Shown: positions 22,138-30,076, counted from the first letter of the stretch. The stretch is 36,705 nucleotides of DNA from Candidatus Nitrosocaldus tengchongensis (GCA_013538675.1 JACAFJ010000010.1:1-36705); one strand, 5' to 3'. Numbers and translations: made by a program. Notes: a model not told the origin generated them from the sequence alone.

Positions 22138-23391
22138 TTATGGCCATATACCCCTAGCCTTTATTGCATCTACCACCCTGTTAACTGCAAGTACCATGCT
22201 ACCCTTACGCATATCAACTCTGTACTCCTGTGCAGTTCTATACACATCATTGAATGCTGTGGTCATCTTCCCTTCAAGCATACTATGCACCTTCTCATAG
22301 CTCCAGTAATCCCTTGTTAGGTTCTGTACCCACTCAAAGTAACTTACTGTTACACCCCCAGCATTTGCAAGTATATCTGGTACTACTAACCTGCCCTTCT
22401 TGAAGAGTATCTCATCAGCCTCTGGCGTGGTAGGACCATTCGCAGCCTCTGCAACCATCTTCGCCTTTATATTCTCAGCATTATCCTCTGTTATCTGATT
22501 CTCGTATGCTGCTGGTACAAGTATATCACACTCCAGCTCAAGCAACTCCTTGTTAGTTATCTCTCTAGCATTCCTGAACCCTTTAACCATGCCAGTCCTT
22601 GTCTTATGCTCTATTAGCGCTTCAACATCCAACCCATTACTCCCATCGTAGTATATGCCTCCCTTTGAGTCACTAACAGCTATTATGCTTGCGCCCATCT
22701 GCTTCAAGAACCTTGCTGCGTACGTTCCTGCATTACCAAACCCTTGTATGGCAACCCTTGAGCCCTTCAGATCAACATTGAGCCTCTTTGCACCTTCCCT
22801 TACACAGAATGCAAGTCCTAAGCCTGTTGCTTCAGTCCTACCCTTAGAGCCCCCTATGTTCAATGGCTTACCTGTTATTACACCTGGGCTTATGCTACCC
22901 TTCAATGCACTATAGGTATCCATTATCCACGCCATCTCCTTTGGCCCTGTATAGACATCTGGAGCAGGTATATCCACATAAGGTCCTATTATATCAGAGA
23001 TCATGTAGGCATACCTCCTTGTTAACCTCTCCAACTCACTCTCGCTCATACTCTTAGGATCGCATGCTATGCCTCCCTTACCTCCTCCAAATGGTATATC
23101 TACTATGGCACACTTCCAAGTCATCCACATGGCTAGTGCTTTGACCTCATCCAGAGTAACTTGCGGATGGTACCTTATTCCTCCCTTGTATGGACCTCTA
23201 GCATCGTTATGCTGCACTCTATGCCCTATGAAGACCCTGACTTTACCATCATCCATCTTCACTGGTATGGATACTGTAAGCACTCTCTTTGGTGTTTTAA
23301 GCACTTCATACATCCCTTCATCAAGATGCATTATCCTTGCCGCCTCATCCAGCTGCTTCAGTGCGTTCTCGAATGGATTTATATCTGACAT
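22138..23391 (-). CDS. gdhA: Glutamate dehydrogenase
   Basis: The 417-residue protein links 2-oxoglutarate and ammonia to glutamate. Visible family marks are FIGHRVQHNDARGPYKGGIR, the catalytic lysine region WKCAIVDIPFGGGKGGI, the PAPDVYTG stretch, the Rossmann motif VAIQGFGNAGTYAARFL, and AANGPTTPEADEIL with PDILANAGGVTVSYFEW. NAD or NADP preference was not determined. A TATA-like CTTTATTTATTAG lies about 27 bases before the ATG, suggesting a leaderless start, with a TTTCC/GGAAA inverted repeat just upstream of that box. In an ammonia-oxidising lineage it would be a main route of ammonia assimilation. Confidence 0.95.
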   Translation of the reverse strand: MSDINPFENALKQLDEAARIMHLDEGMYEVLKTPKRVLTVSIPVKMDDGKVRVFIGHRVQHNDARGPYKGGIRYHPQVTLDEVKALAMWMTWKCAIVDIPFGGGKGGIACDPKSMSESELERLTRRYAYMISDIIGPYVDIPAPDVYTGPKEMAWIMDTYSALKGSISPGVITGKPLNIGGSKGRTEATGLGLAFCVREGAKRLNVDLKGSRVAIQGFGNAGTYAARFLKQMGASIIAVSDSKGGIYYDGSNGLDVEALIEHKTRTGMVKGFRNAREITNKELLELECDILVPAAYENQITEDNAENIKAKMVAEAANGPTTPEADEILFKKGRLVVPDILANAGGVTVSYFEWVQNLTRDYWSYEKVHSMLEGKMTTAFNDVYRTAQEYRVDMRKGSMVLAVNRVVDAIKARGIWP

Positions 23392-23504
23392 ATCTGCAGG
23401 TGTAAGATGCTAATAAATAAAGTTTCCTAAAGGGAAAGATGTGAGTATAAGTGGTTAACATAATGATAGAGTAAATACTCGCTTACAATTCAGGTATTAT
23501 TAAA

Positions 23505-23843
23505 TTACCTGATACTGCCCAACCTCTCATGTATCAACCTCTTCAACTCATCATCACTTAAACCATTGGGGTCTATACCCAATGCCTGTGCTACAACCTC
23601 CAACTTTGCTCTCTCGCTCTCCACTGGCCCTTTGATGGGCATGGTTATACCTCTTTCAATACCCGTATTAGAACCTGTGTTGATCTTCTCCAGTTCTCTC
23701 CTTATGCTTGTCCTTGTCCTCTCATACTCCCCAACAGCTCTACCTATACCTCTTGCTAAACCTGGAAGATGTTTGCTCCCAACTATGAGTATGAGGAATA
23801 ACAGTATTATGATTACCCATTCACTTGCACCTATGTTAAGCAT
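23505..23843 (-). CDS. tatA: TatA-type twin-arginine translocase subunit
   Basis: The 112-residue protein begins with one short membrane helix (WVIIILLFLILIVGSKHLPG) followed by the hinge and the amphipathic helix GLARGIGRAVGEYERTR, the standard TatA/TatB layout. The C-terminal half is charged and ends with a small helical segment (LGIDPNGLSDDELKRLIHERL) that resembles an extra helix-loop-helix. It lies 15 bases after purD on the same strand, but a TATA-like TATTTATTAAAT in the end of purD is about 27 bases before its ATG, so it can also be transcribed alone. Confidence 0.85.
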   Translation of the reverse strand: MLNIGASEWVIIILLFLILIVGSKHLPGLARGIGRAVGEYERTRTSIRRELEKINTGSNTGIERGITMPIKGPVESERAKLEVVAQALGIDPNGLSDDELKRLIHERLGSIR

Positions 23844-23858
23844 CGATAATATAGCGAT

Positions 23859-25163
23859 TCATCCATTTAATAAATACCTTAGTGCCCTCCTCCCTATATC
23901 CCTTCTATAGTGTATCCCTTCCCAATATACGCTATTGATTGCAGTATATACCTTCTCTATTGCATCACTCATATCATTGCCCAATGCTACAACACTAAGA
24001 ACCCTGCCCCCATCAGTTACTACCCTACCACTACAATCATCTATAACCCTTGTGCCAGCATGGAATACTAATACATCATCATCCATACCAGCCAGTTTAT
24101 CTAGCCCTGTTATAACCTTGCCCTTCTCATACTCATTTGGATAGCCTTTAGATGCTAGCACTACACACACTGCTACTCTATCATCCCATACCATATCCTC
24201 AGCCTCATCGAGTGTACCATCTATGCAGTGCTCAACATACTCAATGAGATCTGATCTAAGCCTTGGGAGTATCACTTGGGTCTCTGGATCGCCAAGTCTT
24301 ACATTGAACTCTAGAACATAGGCCTTGTCATCAACAAGCATGAGTCCAGCGTATAGGAAGCCCTTGAACTCAATCCCTTCCTGTCTTAACCCATCTATAG
24401 CCTTCTGCATTATGTTATGCATTATCCACTCATGCATCTTCTCATCTATCATAGGGTTGGGAGAGTATGCACCCATACCACCAGTGTTTGGTCCCCCATC
24501 GTTATCATAGGCTCTCTTGTGATCTTGGCTAGTTGCCAATGGGATGATATGCTTACCATCACTCATGCATATGAAAGATACCTCCTCTCCATAAAGTCTC
24601 TCCTCCAACACTACCCTATTACCAGCATCGCCGAATACCTTATCCTTCATCATCTTATCCACTGCTGCATATGCTTCCTCCTTGCTGTTGCACACCACTA
24701 CACCCTTCCCAGCAGCAAGTCCATCTGCCTTTACAACTATACCACCATCCTTCTTACTTCTTGCAATGTAATCCTTTGCAGCCTCTGGCTCATCAAATAC
24801 ATCAGACTCTGCAGTTGGTATACCATGTCTTCTCATGAACTCCTTTGCCCATACCTTGCTACTCTCCAGTCTTGCTGCATCTCTGCTAGGACCCAGTATC
24901 CTTAGCCCATTGCTCTTGAATAGATCCACTATGCCATTTGCCAATGGCTCTTCAGGTCCAACTATGGTTAAACATCCATGCTCAGTTGCAAACCTTAGGA
25001 GTTTATCATGATCCTTTATACTTACCTTGAGGTTCTCATAACCCGCAAGTTGGGTACCACCATTCCCAGGTGCAAAGAGCACCTTCTTGACCCTACTACT
25101 CTTTGAAACCTTCCAGCCTATTGTATGTTCTCTTGCACCAGAACCTATTACAAGTACATTCAT
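23859..25163 (-). CDS. purD: Phosphoribosylamine-glycine ligase (GAR synthetase)
   Basis: The 434-residue ATP-grasp enzyme makes glycinamide ribonucleotide in purine synthesis. Visible marks are the N-terminal MNVLVIGSGAREHTIGWKV, then TIVGPEEPLANGIVDLF, the ATP-grasp lid region VVKADGLAAGKGVVVC, and the metal and ligand segment YVLEFNVRLGDPETQVILPRL. The length is typical. It lies third in a minus-strand run after the SWIM-like and peroxiredoxin genes, about 80 bases downstream, so it may have its own promoter. The gap holds CAT and ATT trinucleotide repeats. Confidence 0.96.
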   Translation of the reverse strand: MNVLVIGSGAREHTIGWKVSKSSRVKKVLFAPGNGGTQLAGYENLKVSIKDHDKLLRFATEHGCLTIVGPEEPLANGIVDLFKSNGLRILGPSRDAARLESSKVWAKEFMRRHGIPTAESDVFDEPEAAKDYIARSKKDGGIVVKADGLAAGKGVVVCNSKEEAYAAVDKMMKDKVFGDAGNRVVLEERLYGEEVSFICMSDGKHIIPLATSQDHKRAYDNDGGPNTGGMGAYSPNPMIDEKMHEWIMHNIMQKAIDGLRQEGIEFKGFLYAGLMLVDDKAYVLEFNVRLGDPETQVILPRLRSDLIEYVEHCIDGTLDEAEDMVWDDRVAVCVVLASKGYPNEYEKGKVITGLDKLAGMDDDVLVFHAGTRVIDDCSGRVVTDGGRVLSVVALGNDMSDAIEKVYTAINSVYWEGIHYRRDIGRRALRYLLNG

Positions 25164-25243
25164 ACATGTCTCACCATCTCAATCATGAAAGATGGTATGG
25201 TATTGTATCATCATCAGCACCACTATTATCATCACCATTATTA

Positions 25244-25705
25244 TTATTGCATCTTGCCGAGTATATCTATAACATCCTTAGCATGGTTATCAACATCTAC
25301 CCTGTTCATTATATGCCTTATTATTCCATCCTTATCTATTATGAAGGTTACTCTCCTTGCCCTCCTCTTCTCCTCATTGAATACACCATATGCCTTGCTT
25401 ATGCTGTTATCCACATCACTAACCAAGGGGAAGTTGAGTCCATACCTTGAAGCGAACCTCTTGTGAGACTCTATATCATCACTACTTATGCCTATAGCCT
25501 CTGCTCCTAGAGCCTTTATCCTCTCAATATTATCCTTTATGCTTATTGACTGCACTGTACATCCAGGGGTCATATCTTTGACATAGAAGTAGAGTACTAC
25601 ACTCTTCCTGCCTTTATAGTTGCTTAGCGTTATCCTCCCTAGTGTAGAGTCTGCAGTGAAGTCTGGTGCTGCATCACCTATGCTTAAACTCATCTTCTCA
25701 CTCAT
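25244..25705 (-). CDS. Peroxiredoxin of the Bcp/PrxQ type, single cysteine
   Basis: The 153-residue thioredoxin-fold protein has the PrxQ start (SLSIGDAAPDFTADSTLGRI) and the peroxidatic site DMTPGCTVQS, with Cys49. In most PrxQ proteins a resolving cysteine lies five residues later; here that position is Ile, and Cys49 is the only cysteine in the protein. It should therefore work by a 1-Cys mechanism with an outside reductant. The later SRYGLNFPLVSDVDNSISKA and VTFIIDKDGIIRHI segments are typical. It follows the SWIM-motif gene by about 30 bases. Confidence 0.9.
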   Translation of the reverse strand: MSEKMSLSIGDAAPDFTADSTLGRITLSNYKGRKSVVLYFYVKDMTPGCTVQSISIKDNIERIKALGAEAIGISSDDIESHKRFASRYGLNFPLVSDVDNSISKAYGVFNEEKRRARRVTFIIDKDGIIRHIMNRVDVDNHAKDVIDILGKMQ

Positions 25706-25736
25706 ATCCTATAACCTATATTGCAAAGATAAAAGT

Positions 25737-26081
25737 CTAACTAGTTACCCCTCTATATATCATATCTATAAGTGCCCTTATGAAGCCATCATACTCATCA
25801 TCATCAAAGTGTACCTCATCAACCATACCTGAACCTTCGGCTACCTCAACTGCCTTCAGATGGTAGCATGAGACCTTCTCTTTCTCTTCCTTGCCTTCTA
25901 TCATCAGTGCTCTTGTCCTAAAGTAGTAATCCTTACATGTACAGAAGTGAGGAGGATGGACCCAGTACTCATACTTACTACCTACAACAGTCCATATCTT
26001 TCTATTGCTAGGCATGAATATATGCAACTTGACAGCTCTCTTGCATGCTATCCTTTCTGCTCTCTCCATAGGCTCACCCAT
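25737..26081 (-). CDS. SWIM-type zinc-finger protein
   Basis: The 114-residue protein has a CxCx(n)CxH pattern, FCTCKDYYFRTRAL then VSCYHLKAVEVA, which is the SWIM zinc-finger signature. Before it lies an alpha/beta start with W-T-V-V-G and Y-W-V-H-P; after it an acidic, aspartate-rich end. Small archaeal SWIM proteins are linked to recombination factors, but no partner is seen here. The ATG at 26081 lies inside a CCAT repeat and is preceded in frame by a stop; the ATG at 26069 is an alternative start. It heads the run toward the peroxiredoxin gene. Confidence 0.75.
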   Translation of the reverse strand: MGEPMERAERIACKRAVKLHIFMPSNRKIWTVVGSKYEYWVHPPHFCTCKDYYFRTRALMIEGKEEKEKVSCYHLKAVEVAEGSGMVDEVHFDDDEYDGFIRALIDMIYRGVTS

Positions 26082-26097
26082 TCATCCATCCATCCAT
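26078..26097. repeat. CCAT tetranucleotide repeat over a start codon
   Basis: About four imperfect copies of CCAT/TCAT cover the start of the SWIM-type gene. On the minus strand they give several ATG codons in different frames, including a short overlapping frame that ends within the SWIM coding start. Confidence 0.6.
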
Positions 26098-26124
26098 ATA
26101 TTATATAATAGGATATATCTGCCT

Positions 26125-26144
26125 GATTAATTAATTAATTAATC
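26125..26144. repeat. TTAA repeat, perfect palindrome, upstream of cdvB
   Basis: About four TTAA units flanked by G and C make a self-complementary 20-base site in the gap between the divergent SWIM and cdvB genes. A near copy occurs at 27552-27570 before cdvC, and a weaker one at 17931-17947. Confidence 0.6.
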
Positions 26145-26255
26145 AATCCCTTGTCATTACCATGGCATGTTACGCTAGTAAATATTATTTGTAGCGTTGA
26201 TCAAATAATCGACACACTTCCATATTAGTCATCTTAATAACATCAATGCTAGTGA

Positions 26256-26894
26256 ATGGATATGGCATTTGCATCAAGATGGGCAAAACCAAACGAACCT
26301 AGTATGGGCGAGAAGTTACAGGGTGTAGTGAAGCCAACTGGTCCACTCAAGCCAAGGATAGAGCATGCACAGAGGAAGTTGCAGATGCAGATAATGAAAC
26401 TTGATACAATAGCACAGAAGTTGAGGGAGAAGGATCAATCACTCTTCAAGAGGATAGTACAGTCAATACAGCAGCATGATACGCAGTACTCAGCAGTACT
26501 CTCTAATGAATTAGCTCAGATAAGGAAGTTGAGCAAGATGGTTAATCAAGCAAAACTAGCATTGGAGCAGATACAGTTAAGGCTTAGCACTATAACTGAG
26601 TTAGGTGATGTAGTAGTTACGCTAAGCCCAGCTATGGCTGTTGTTAAGAATGTAAGATCTGGCTTGGCAACTATGATGCCCGAGGTAGATAATGAGATGG
26701 GCGAGATATCTGAACTACTAGGAGGCATACTTATGGATGCAGGGCAGGTTGGAGGCTACAATATAAACTTCGAATATGCCAATGAAGAAGCAACGAAGAT
26801 ACTTGAAGAGGCAGCAAGCGTAGTTGAGAGCAAGATGAAGGAGAAGTTCCCAGATCTACCTAGCATGAGTGATGAGAGCAAGATAATGAGTTAG
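26256..26894 (+). CDS. cdvB: CdvB, ESCRT-III division protein
   Basis: The 212-residue protein matches archaeal CdvB. A basic N-terminal helix (PLKPRIEHAQRKLQMQIMKL, about 29-48) leads into a second long helix through residue 115 or so, then ELGDVVVTLSPAMAVVKNVR and an acidic C-terminal part (MPEVDNEMGEISELLGGIL). ESCRT-III proteins polymerise at the division site and constrict membrane. The end of the chain has a proline segment (EKFPDLPSMSDE) that could act as an MIT-interacting motif for CdvC. The ATG two codons on (26262) is an alternative: a weak TATA-like CTTAATAAC fits it better for a leaderless mRNA. Its neighbours are the CdvB-like and CdvC genes. Confidence 0.9.
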   Translation: MDMAFASRWAKPNEPSMGEKLQGVVKPTGPLKPRIEHAQRKLQMQIMKLDTIAQKLREKDQSLFKRIVQSIQQHDTQYSAVLSNELAQIRKLSKMVNQAKLALEQIQLRLSTITELGDVVVTLSPAMAVVKNVRSGLATMMPEVDNEMGEISELLGGILMDAGQVGGYNINFEYANEEATKILEEAASVVESKMKEKFPDLPSMSDESKIMS

Positions 26895-27025
26895 ATGATG
26901 TATAATATATACGACAGATGATAAACAAATGAGAGAGTAAGAGAGGGAGGTGGTGGATAATAATGAATACCACATCATATACTTTTTATTATTATATTAT
27001 ATTGCACAGTTAAGGGGTGCCCATT

Positions 27026-27508
27026 ATGATACTCAATCGTAACATGTATGATGCAAGAGATAAGGTAATATCTGCAGTGTCTCATCTTGAGATGGAACTA
27101 AAGGCTATAAACTCTCTTTACAATAAAATACAGAGAGATCTGGAACTGCATACTATTGGTTATCCAACTAAGCATAGTAATAACGGTAGAAGCAGTAATG
27201 CCTTATTCAACGGTTCTACTCAAGATAATAATAGCGATGATGATATAACTACACTATTAACATTGTTGCAGACTACACAGTTGGCATTACAGAGTATAAC
27301 TATTCGTATTGATGCACTCATCTACATTCAAGAACTACTCATACTACTTGAGAAGACTATGAATATACTCAATTCAATAAGATCTGATATAAAGAGGATG
27401 GAGCAAGGGATGCAGAGTATAATGAAAAGCATAGGTACATCCTTCATAGAGTCGAAGGTAGAGTTTGGATATAGCGAGAGGATTGAACTACCAAGGATAG
27501 ATGAATGA
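27026..27508 (+). CDS. Small divergent ESCRT-III (CdvB) paralogue
   Basis: The 160-residue protein was recognised by hand alignment with CdvB next door. QLALQSITIRIDALIYIQELL followed by EKTMNILNSIRSDIKRM lines up with CdvB KLALEQIQLRLSTITELGDV followed by SPAMAVVKNVRSGLATM without gaps. The N-terminal helix (ARDKVISAVSHLEMELKAIN) matches the basic helix of CdvB, though it is less basic. Between the first two helices is a low-complexity loop rich in Asn, Ser and Asp (about residues 47-75). The chain stops soon after an F-x-Y match (VEFGYSERIELPRIDE), so the CdvB C-terminal helix is missing. AAGGGGTG lies seven bases before the ATG; a GTG nine bases earlier is less likely. A role in division or membrane remodelling is inferred. 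Confidence 0.65.
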   Translation: MILNRNMYDARDKVISAVSHLEMELKAINSLYNKIQRDLELHTIGYPTKHSNNGRSSNALFNGSTQDNNSDDDITTLLTLLQTTQLALQSITIRIDALIYIQELLILLEKTMNILNSIRSDIKRMEQGMQSIMKSIGTSFIESKVEFGYSERIELPRIDE

Positions 27509-27521
27509 ATGAATGAATATG
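27501..27521. repeat. GAAT tetranucleotide repeat over the stop codon
   Basis: About four and a half ATGA/GAAT units cover the end and stop codon of the CdvB-like gene. Slippage by one unit would change its last residues. Confidence 0.55.
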
Positions 27522-27551
27522 CGTATAACCATACTAATGTATTGAATGTAC

Positions 27552-27570
27552 GATTAATTAATTAATTAAG
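27552..27570. repeat. TTAA repeat upstream of cdvC
   Basis: This is nearly the same sequence as the palindrome at 26125-26144, differing only at the last base. It lies in the 191-base gap between the CdvB-like gene and cdvC; otherwise that gap holds a TATA-like stretch near 27641-27655. Confidence 0.55.
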
Positions 27571-27699
27571 TTATACCAGAACCAACCATTAATCAAGCAT
27601 ACACTAAAAGCGATTGTCAATATTAGTTGAGTTATTTTGCTATTAAATTTTACACTATGGTATAGGTAAATCCTTATCCCTACTGCAGGTGAGTGTTAA

Positions 27700-28983
27700 T
27701 TGACCCTTGCACCCCAAGAGTTGGAGAATATTGCAAGTAAGCATGCTGCAGAGGCCATCAAGTTAGATTCACAAGGAGCAAAGCCACATGCTATACTACA
27801 CTATCAGAAGGCTGTTGACGCATTGTTGAAGTTGGTGCACCTCTATCCAGATTACAAGCTGAACAAGATATATGTTGAGAGGGCAAAGGCATATCAGAAC
27901 AGGATAAAGGCATTGCAGGAGGCTAGAGGACTTGATGGTATACATGATGTAATCCACGAGGATAATAAGGGTAATAGCAAAGGCATAGATCAAGGTAATG
28001 CAGGTATAAACAGGGTTAGACAGGATGGCGTTGGAGGTGAGAGAAGTACCAGTGTTAATGGTAATGGGTTCAGTAATAATGCTGATACAAATGTTGAGAT
28101 CCTCAAGGCCGACTTCGATGATCTAGTGCTTAAGGATAAACCAAATGTAAAGTGGGACGAGGTTATAGGGCTTGAGGATGCAAAGAGAGCGTTGAGAGAG
28201 AGCATAATATACCCTACCCAAAGACCAGATCTATTCCCTCTAGGTTGGCCAAAGGGTATACTGCTCTATGGTCCTCCAGGCAACGGCAAGACACTTCTAG
28301 CAGCAGCAACTGCAAGTGAGATAGATGGTTACTTCATAAACGTAGATGCAGCATCGATGATGAGCAAATGGCTTGGTGAGGCTGAGAAGAATGTAGCAAA
28401 ACTATTCTCTATGTCAAGGAGGGTAGTTAGCAAGGAGAATGTGCCAGTGATACTCTTCATAGATGAGGTTGACTCCCTGCTAGGTACAAGGAGCAATGAG
28501 ATAGGAGGAGAGGTTAGGGTCAAGAACCAGTTCCTTACAGAGATGGATGGTATTACAAGCAAGTCTGGCAAGTCGCCAATATACGTTATAGGTGCTACAA
28601 ACAAGCCTTGGAGCCTAGACTGGCCATTCCTCAGGAGGTTCCAGAAGAGGATATACGTAGGCTTACCAGATTACAATGCAAGGTTACAGATGTTCAGATC
28701 ATACACTACCCAACTCAACATAGACCCATCTCTAAAGCTTGAGGATCTGGCAAAGATAACAGAAGGATACTCAGCAAGTGATATAAGGGATATCTGCCAG
28801 GGTGTGCAACTGAAGGTAGTAAATGAACTCTTTGAGAGTGGCAAGGCATTCGATGGTAATGCTCAGACAAGGAGCATAAGCATGAACGACTTTAAGGAGA
28901 TACTAAAGAACAGGAAGCCTAGTGTTAGCCAGGAGATGATAAAGGCTTATCTGAGGTGGACTGAACAGTTCAAGGCACTCTAG
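27700..28983 (+). CDS. cdvC: CdvC, Vps4-type AAA ATPase
   Basis: The 427-residue protein has an N-terminal MIT domain (about 4-75: ELENIASKHAAEAIKLDSQG, then HYQKAVDALLKLV), a linker of about 60 residues rich in Gly, Asn and Ser, and one AAA domain. Visible there are Walker A GPPGNGKT (191-198), the pore loop MSKWLGEAEKN, Walker B FIDEVDSL (Asp255, Glu256), sensor 1 GATNKP and the arginines of LRRFQKR (312-313). Vps4 enzymes pull apart ESCRT-III filaments, here CdvB and perhaps its small paralogue. The start is TTG: an in-frame TAA lies just before it, and AGGTGAG is a good Shine-Dalgarno site about seven bases upstream. Confidence 0.93.
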   Translation: MTLAPQELENIASKHAAEAIKLDSQGAKPHAILHYQKAVDALLKLVHLYPDYKLNKIYVERAKAYQNRIKALQEARGLDGIHDVIHEDNKGNSKGIDQGNAGINRVRQDGVGGERSTSVNGNGFSNNADTNVEILKADFDDLVLKDKPNVKWDEVIGLEDAKRALRESIIYPTQRPDLFPLGWPKGILLYGPPGNGKTLLAAATASEIDGYFINVDAASMMSKWLGEAEKNVAKLFSMSRRVVSKENVPVILFIDEVDSLLGTRSNEIGGEVRVKNQFLTEMDGITSKSGKSPIYVIGATNKPWSLDWPFLRRFQKRIYVGLPDYNARLQMFRSYTTQLNIDPSLKLEDLAKITEGYSASDIRDICQGVQLKVVNELFESGKAFDGNAQTRSISMNDFKEILKNRKPSVSQEMIKAYLRWTEQFKAL

Positions 28984-29063
28984 AGTCATGTATTTATAAC
29001 TTATTTCTAAACCACCAACTCATCAGTCTTTATAAAACACCTCCCCCTCCTACAATACCAGTG

Positions 29064-29531
29064 ATGAGATGGAGCATAGAGCAGGAGGAGTACTACTTCA
29101 AGATATATGATGAGGATAAGAACGTTGTAGCGTATTTCCAACCAGACTATGGTCAGATAGAGCCGAGGGAGAGGGAGTATGAGATAATTGAGAGGATGTT
29201 GAAGAGTGGAGATACTATAACCTCTGGCCTACTCTACATGCCCATGGTGAAGTTTAACATAAGGGATGATGCTGATTACAGCATAGACGAGATCATTACT
29301 AGCATAGAGACTGCACTAGCAAGGATAAGGCAATGGAGAGAACTCATAGGTGCAGATGGTTCAGACTATGGTATAGAACATGCATGGGTTAGGAGAGCAC
29401 ATACAGACTATGATATGCTTGCCATACTACTTGTAGTTAGGTTCAATAGGCAGGTTAGACTCTTCAAGAAGGATATACTTGATACTGTATCCAAGTTACT
29501 CGAACCATTGGTTGAGAAGGGTCTAATCTAA
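29064..29531 (+). CDS. Hypothetical protein downstream of cdvC
   Basis: The 155-residue protein is not recognised. It begins MRWSIEQEEYYFKIYDEDKN with aromatic and acidic residues; the middle has a helix with IDEIITSIETALARIRQWRE; and the end (MLAILLVVRFNRQVRLFKKD then ILDTVSKLLEPLVEKGLI) looks like a strand followed by a helix. There are no cysteines or membrane segments. A TATA-like TTTATAAAA is centred about 29 bases before the ATG, so it is probably leaderless and transcribed separately from cdvC; a GTG three bases earlier is also possible. Its place behind the cdv genes may be meaningful or chance. Confidence 0.65.
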   Translation: MRWSIEQEEYYFKIYDEDKNVVAYFQPDYGQIEPREREYEIIERMLKSGDTITSGLLYMPMVKFNIRDDADYSIDEIITSIETALARIRQWRELIGADGSDYGIEHAWVRRAHTDYDMLAILLVVRFNRQVRLFKKDILDTVSKLLEPLVEKGLI

Positions 29532-29569
29532 TAATAGAGGCTCTAATACAAAACATTATAGATTGGTTC

Positions 29570-30076
29570 ATGTTATCTAATAGCATGAGGAAGGAGTACA
29601 TAGTTGTGAGGATAGATGCAGCACCAGATGGCAGTCCTTACATATTCGTATCGTTGGCGGAGCCTAGGGATATCAAAGAGAAGGGTCAGAGCCCATTTGG
29701 AGTACAGGTGGTAAGTAACTTCACATCATTCGAGGATCTCATGAAGAACCTCAACAAGATGATAACAAGTCAGTTGATGGGAGGTTTCACAACAACGCTG
29801 AAGTTGAGCATAAGGGAGTATGAGGAGTCAGGCATAAAGGTTGGGGATAAGATTTACCTAGATATAATAAAGCCAGATATCATAGCAGGTAATGAACTGC
29901 TCTTGAGCCAAGAGCAGATGCAGAAGTATGAGATGGTCTTGAGTATACTAAGCGAGAGAGGCATAGGACCTAGTGTATGGGCTACAAGGCGTAATGAGAT
30001 CCTTACAATGATAAATAAAGGTCTATCAGCAGAGGAGATAGCCAATACCATAATCAAGGAGATCAACGATGAGTAA
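29570..30076 (+). CDS. Hypothetical protein, possibly co-transcribed with the preceding gene
   Basis: The 168-residue protein is not recognised. It has an N-terminal strand-rich half (EYIVVRIDAAPDGSPYIFVS, then FGVQVVSNFTSFEDLMKN), a middle with the phrase GIKVGDKIYLDIIKP that suggests a small beta-barrel, and a helical C-terminal third ending in SAEEIANTIIKEINDE. No cysteines are present. The start could also be the ATG at 29585 (MRKEYIVV). It follows the preceding hypothetical gene by 38 bases on the same strand and ends before a pair of hairpins. Confidence 0.65.
   Translation: MLSNSMRKEYIVVRIDAAPDGSPYIFVSLAEPRDIKEKGQSPFGVQVVSNFTSFEDLMKNLNKMITSQLMGGFTTTLKLSIREYEESGIKVGDKIYLDIIKPDIIAGNELLLSQEQMQKYEMVLSILSERGIGPSVWATRRNEILTMINKGLSAEEIANTIIKEINDE

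Noticed and set aside
24417-24905. A 162-residue frame opposite purD
   Set aside because: Low-complexity translation rich in Leu, Tyr, His and Ser, fully inside a confirmed gene.
25201-25250. CAT/ATT trinucleotide run between purD and the peroxiredoxin gene
   Set aside because: Simple-sequence DNA with no clear structure or gene; noted only as low complexity.
26078-27570. Tetranucleotide repeats as a possible CRISPR array
   Set aside because: Units are four bases with no spacers; these are simple repeats.
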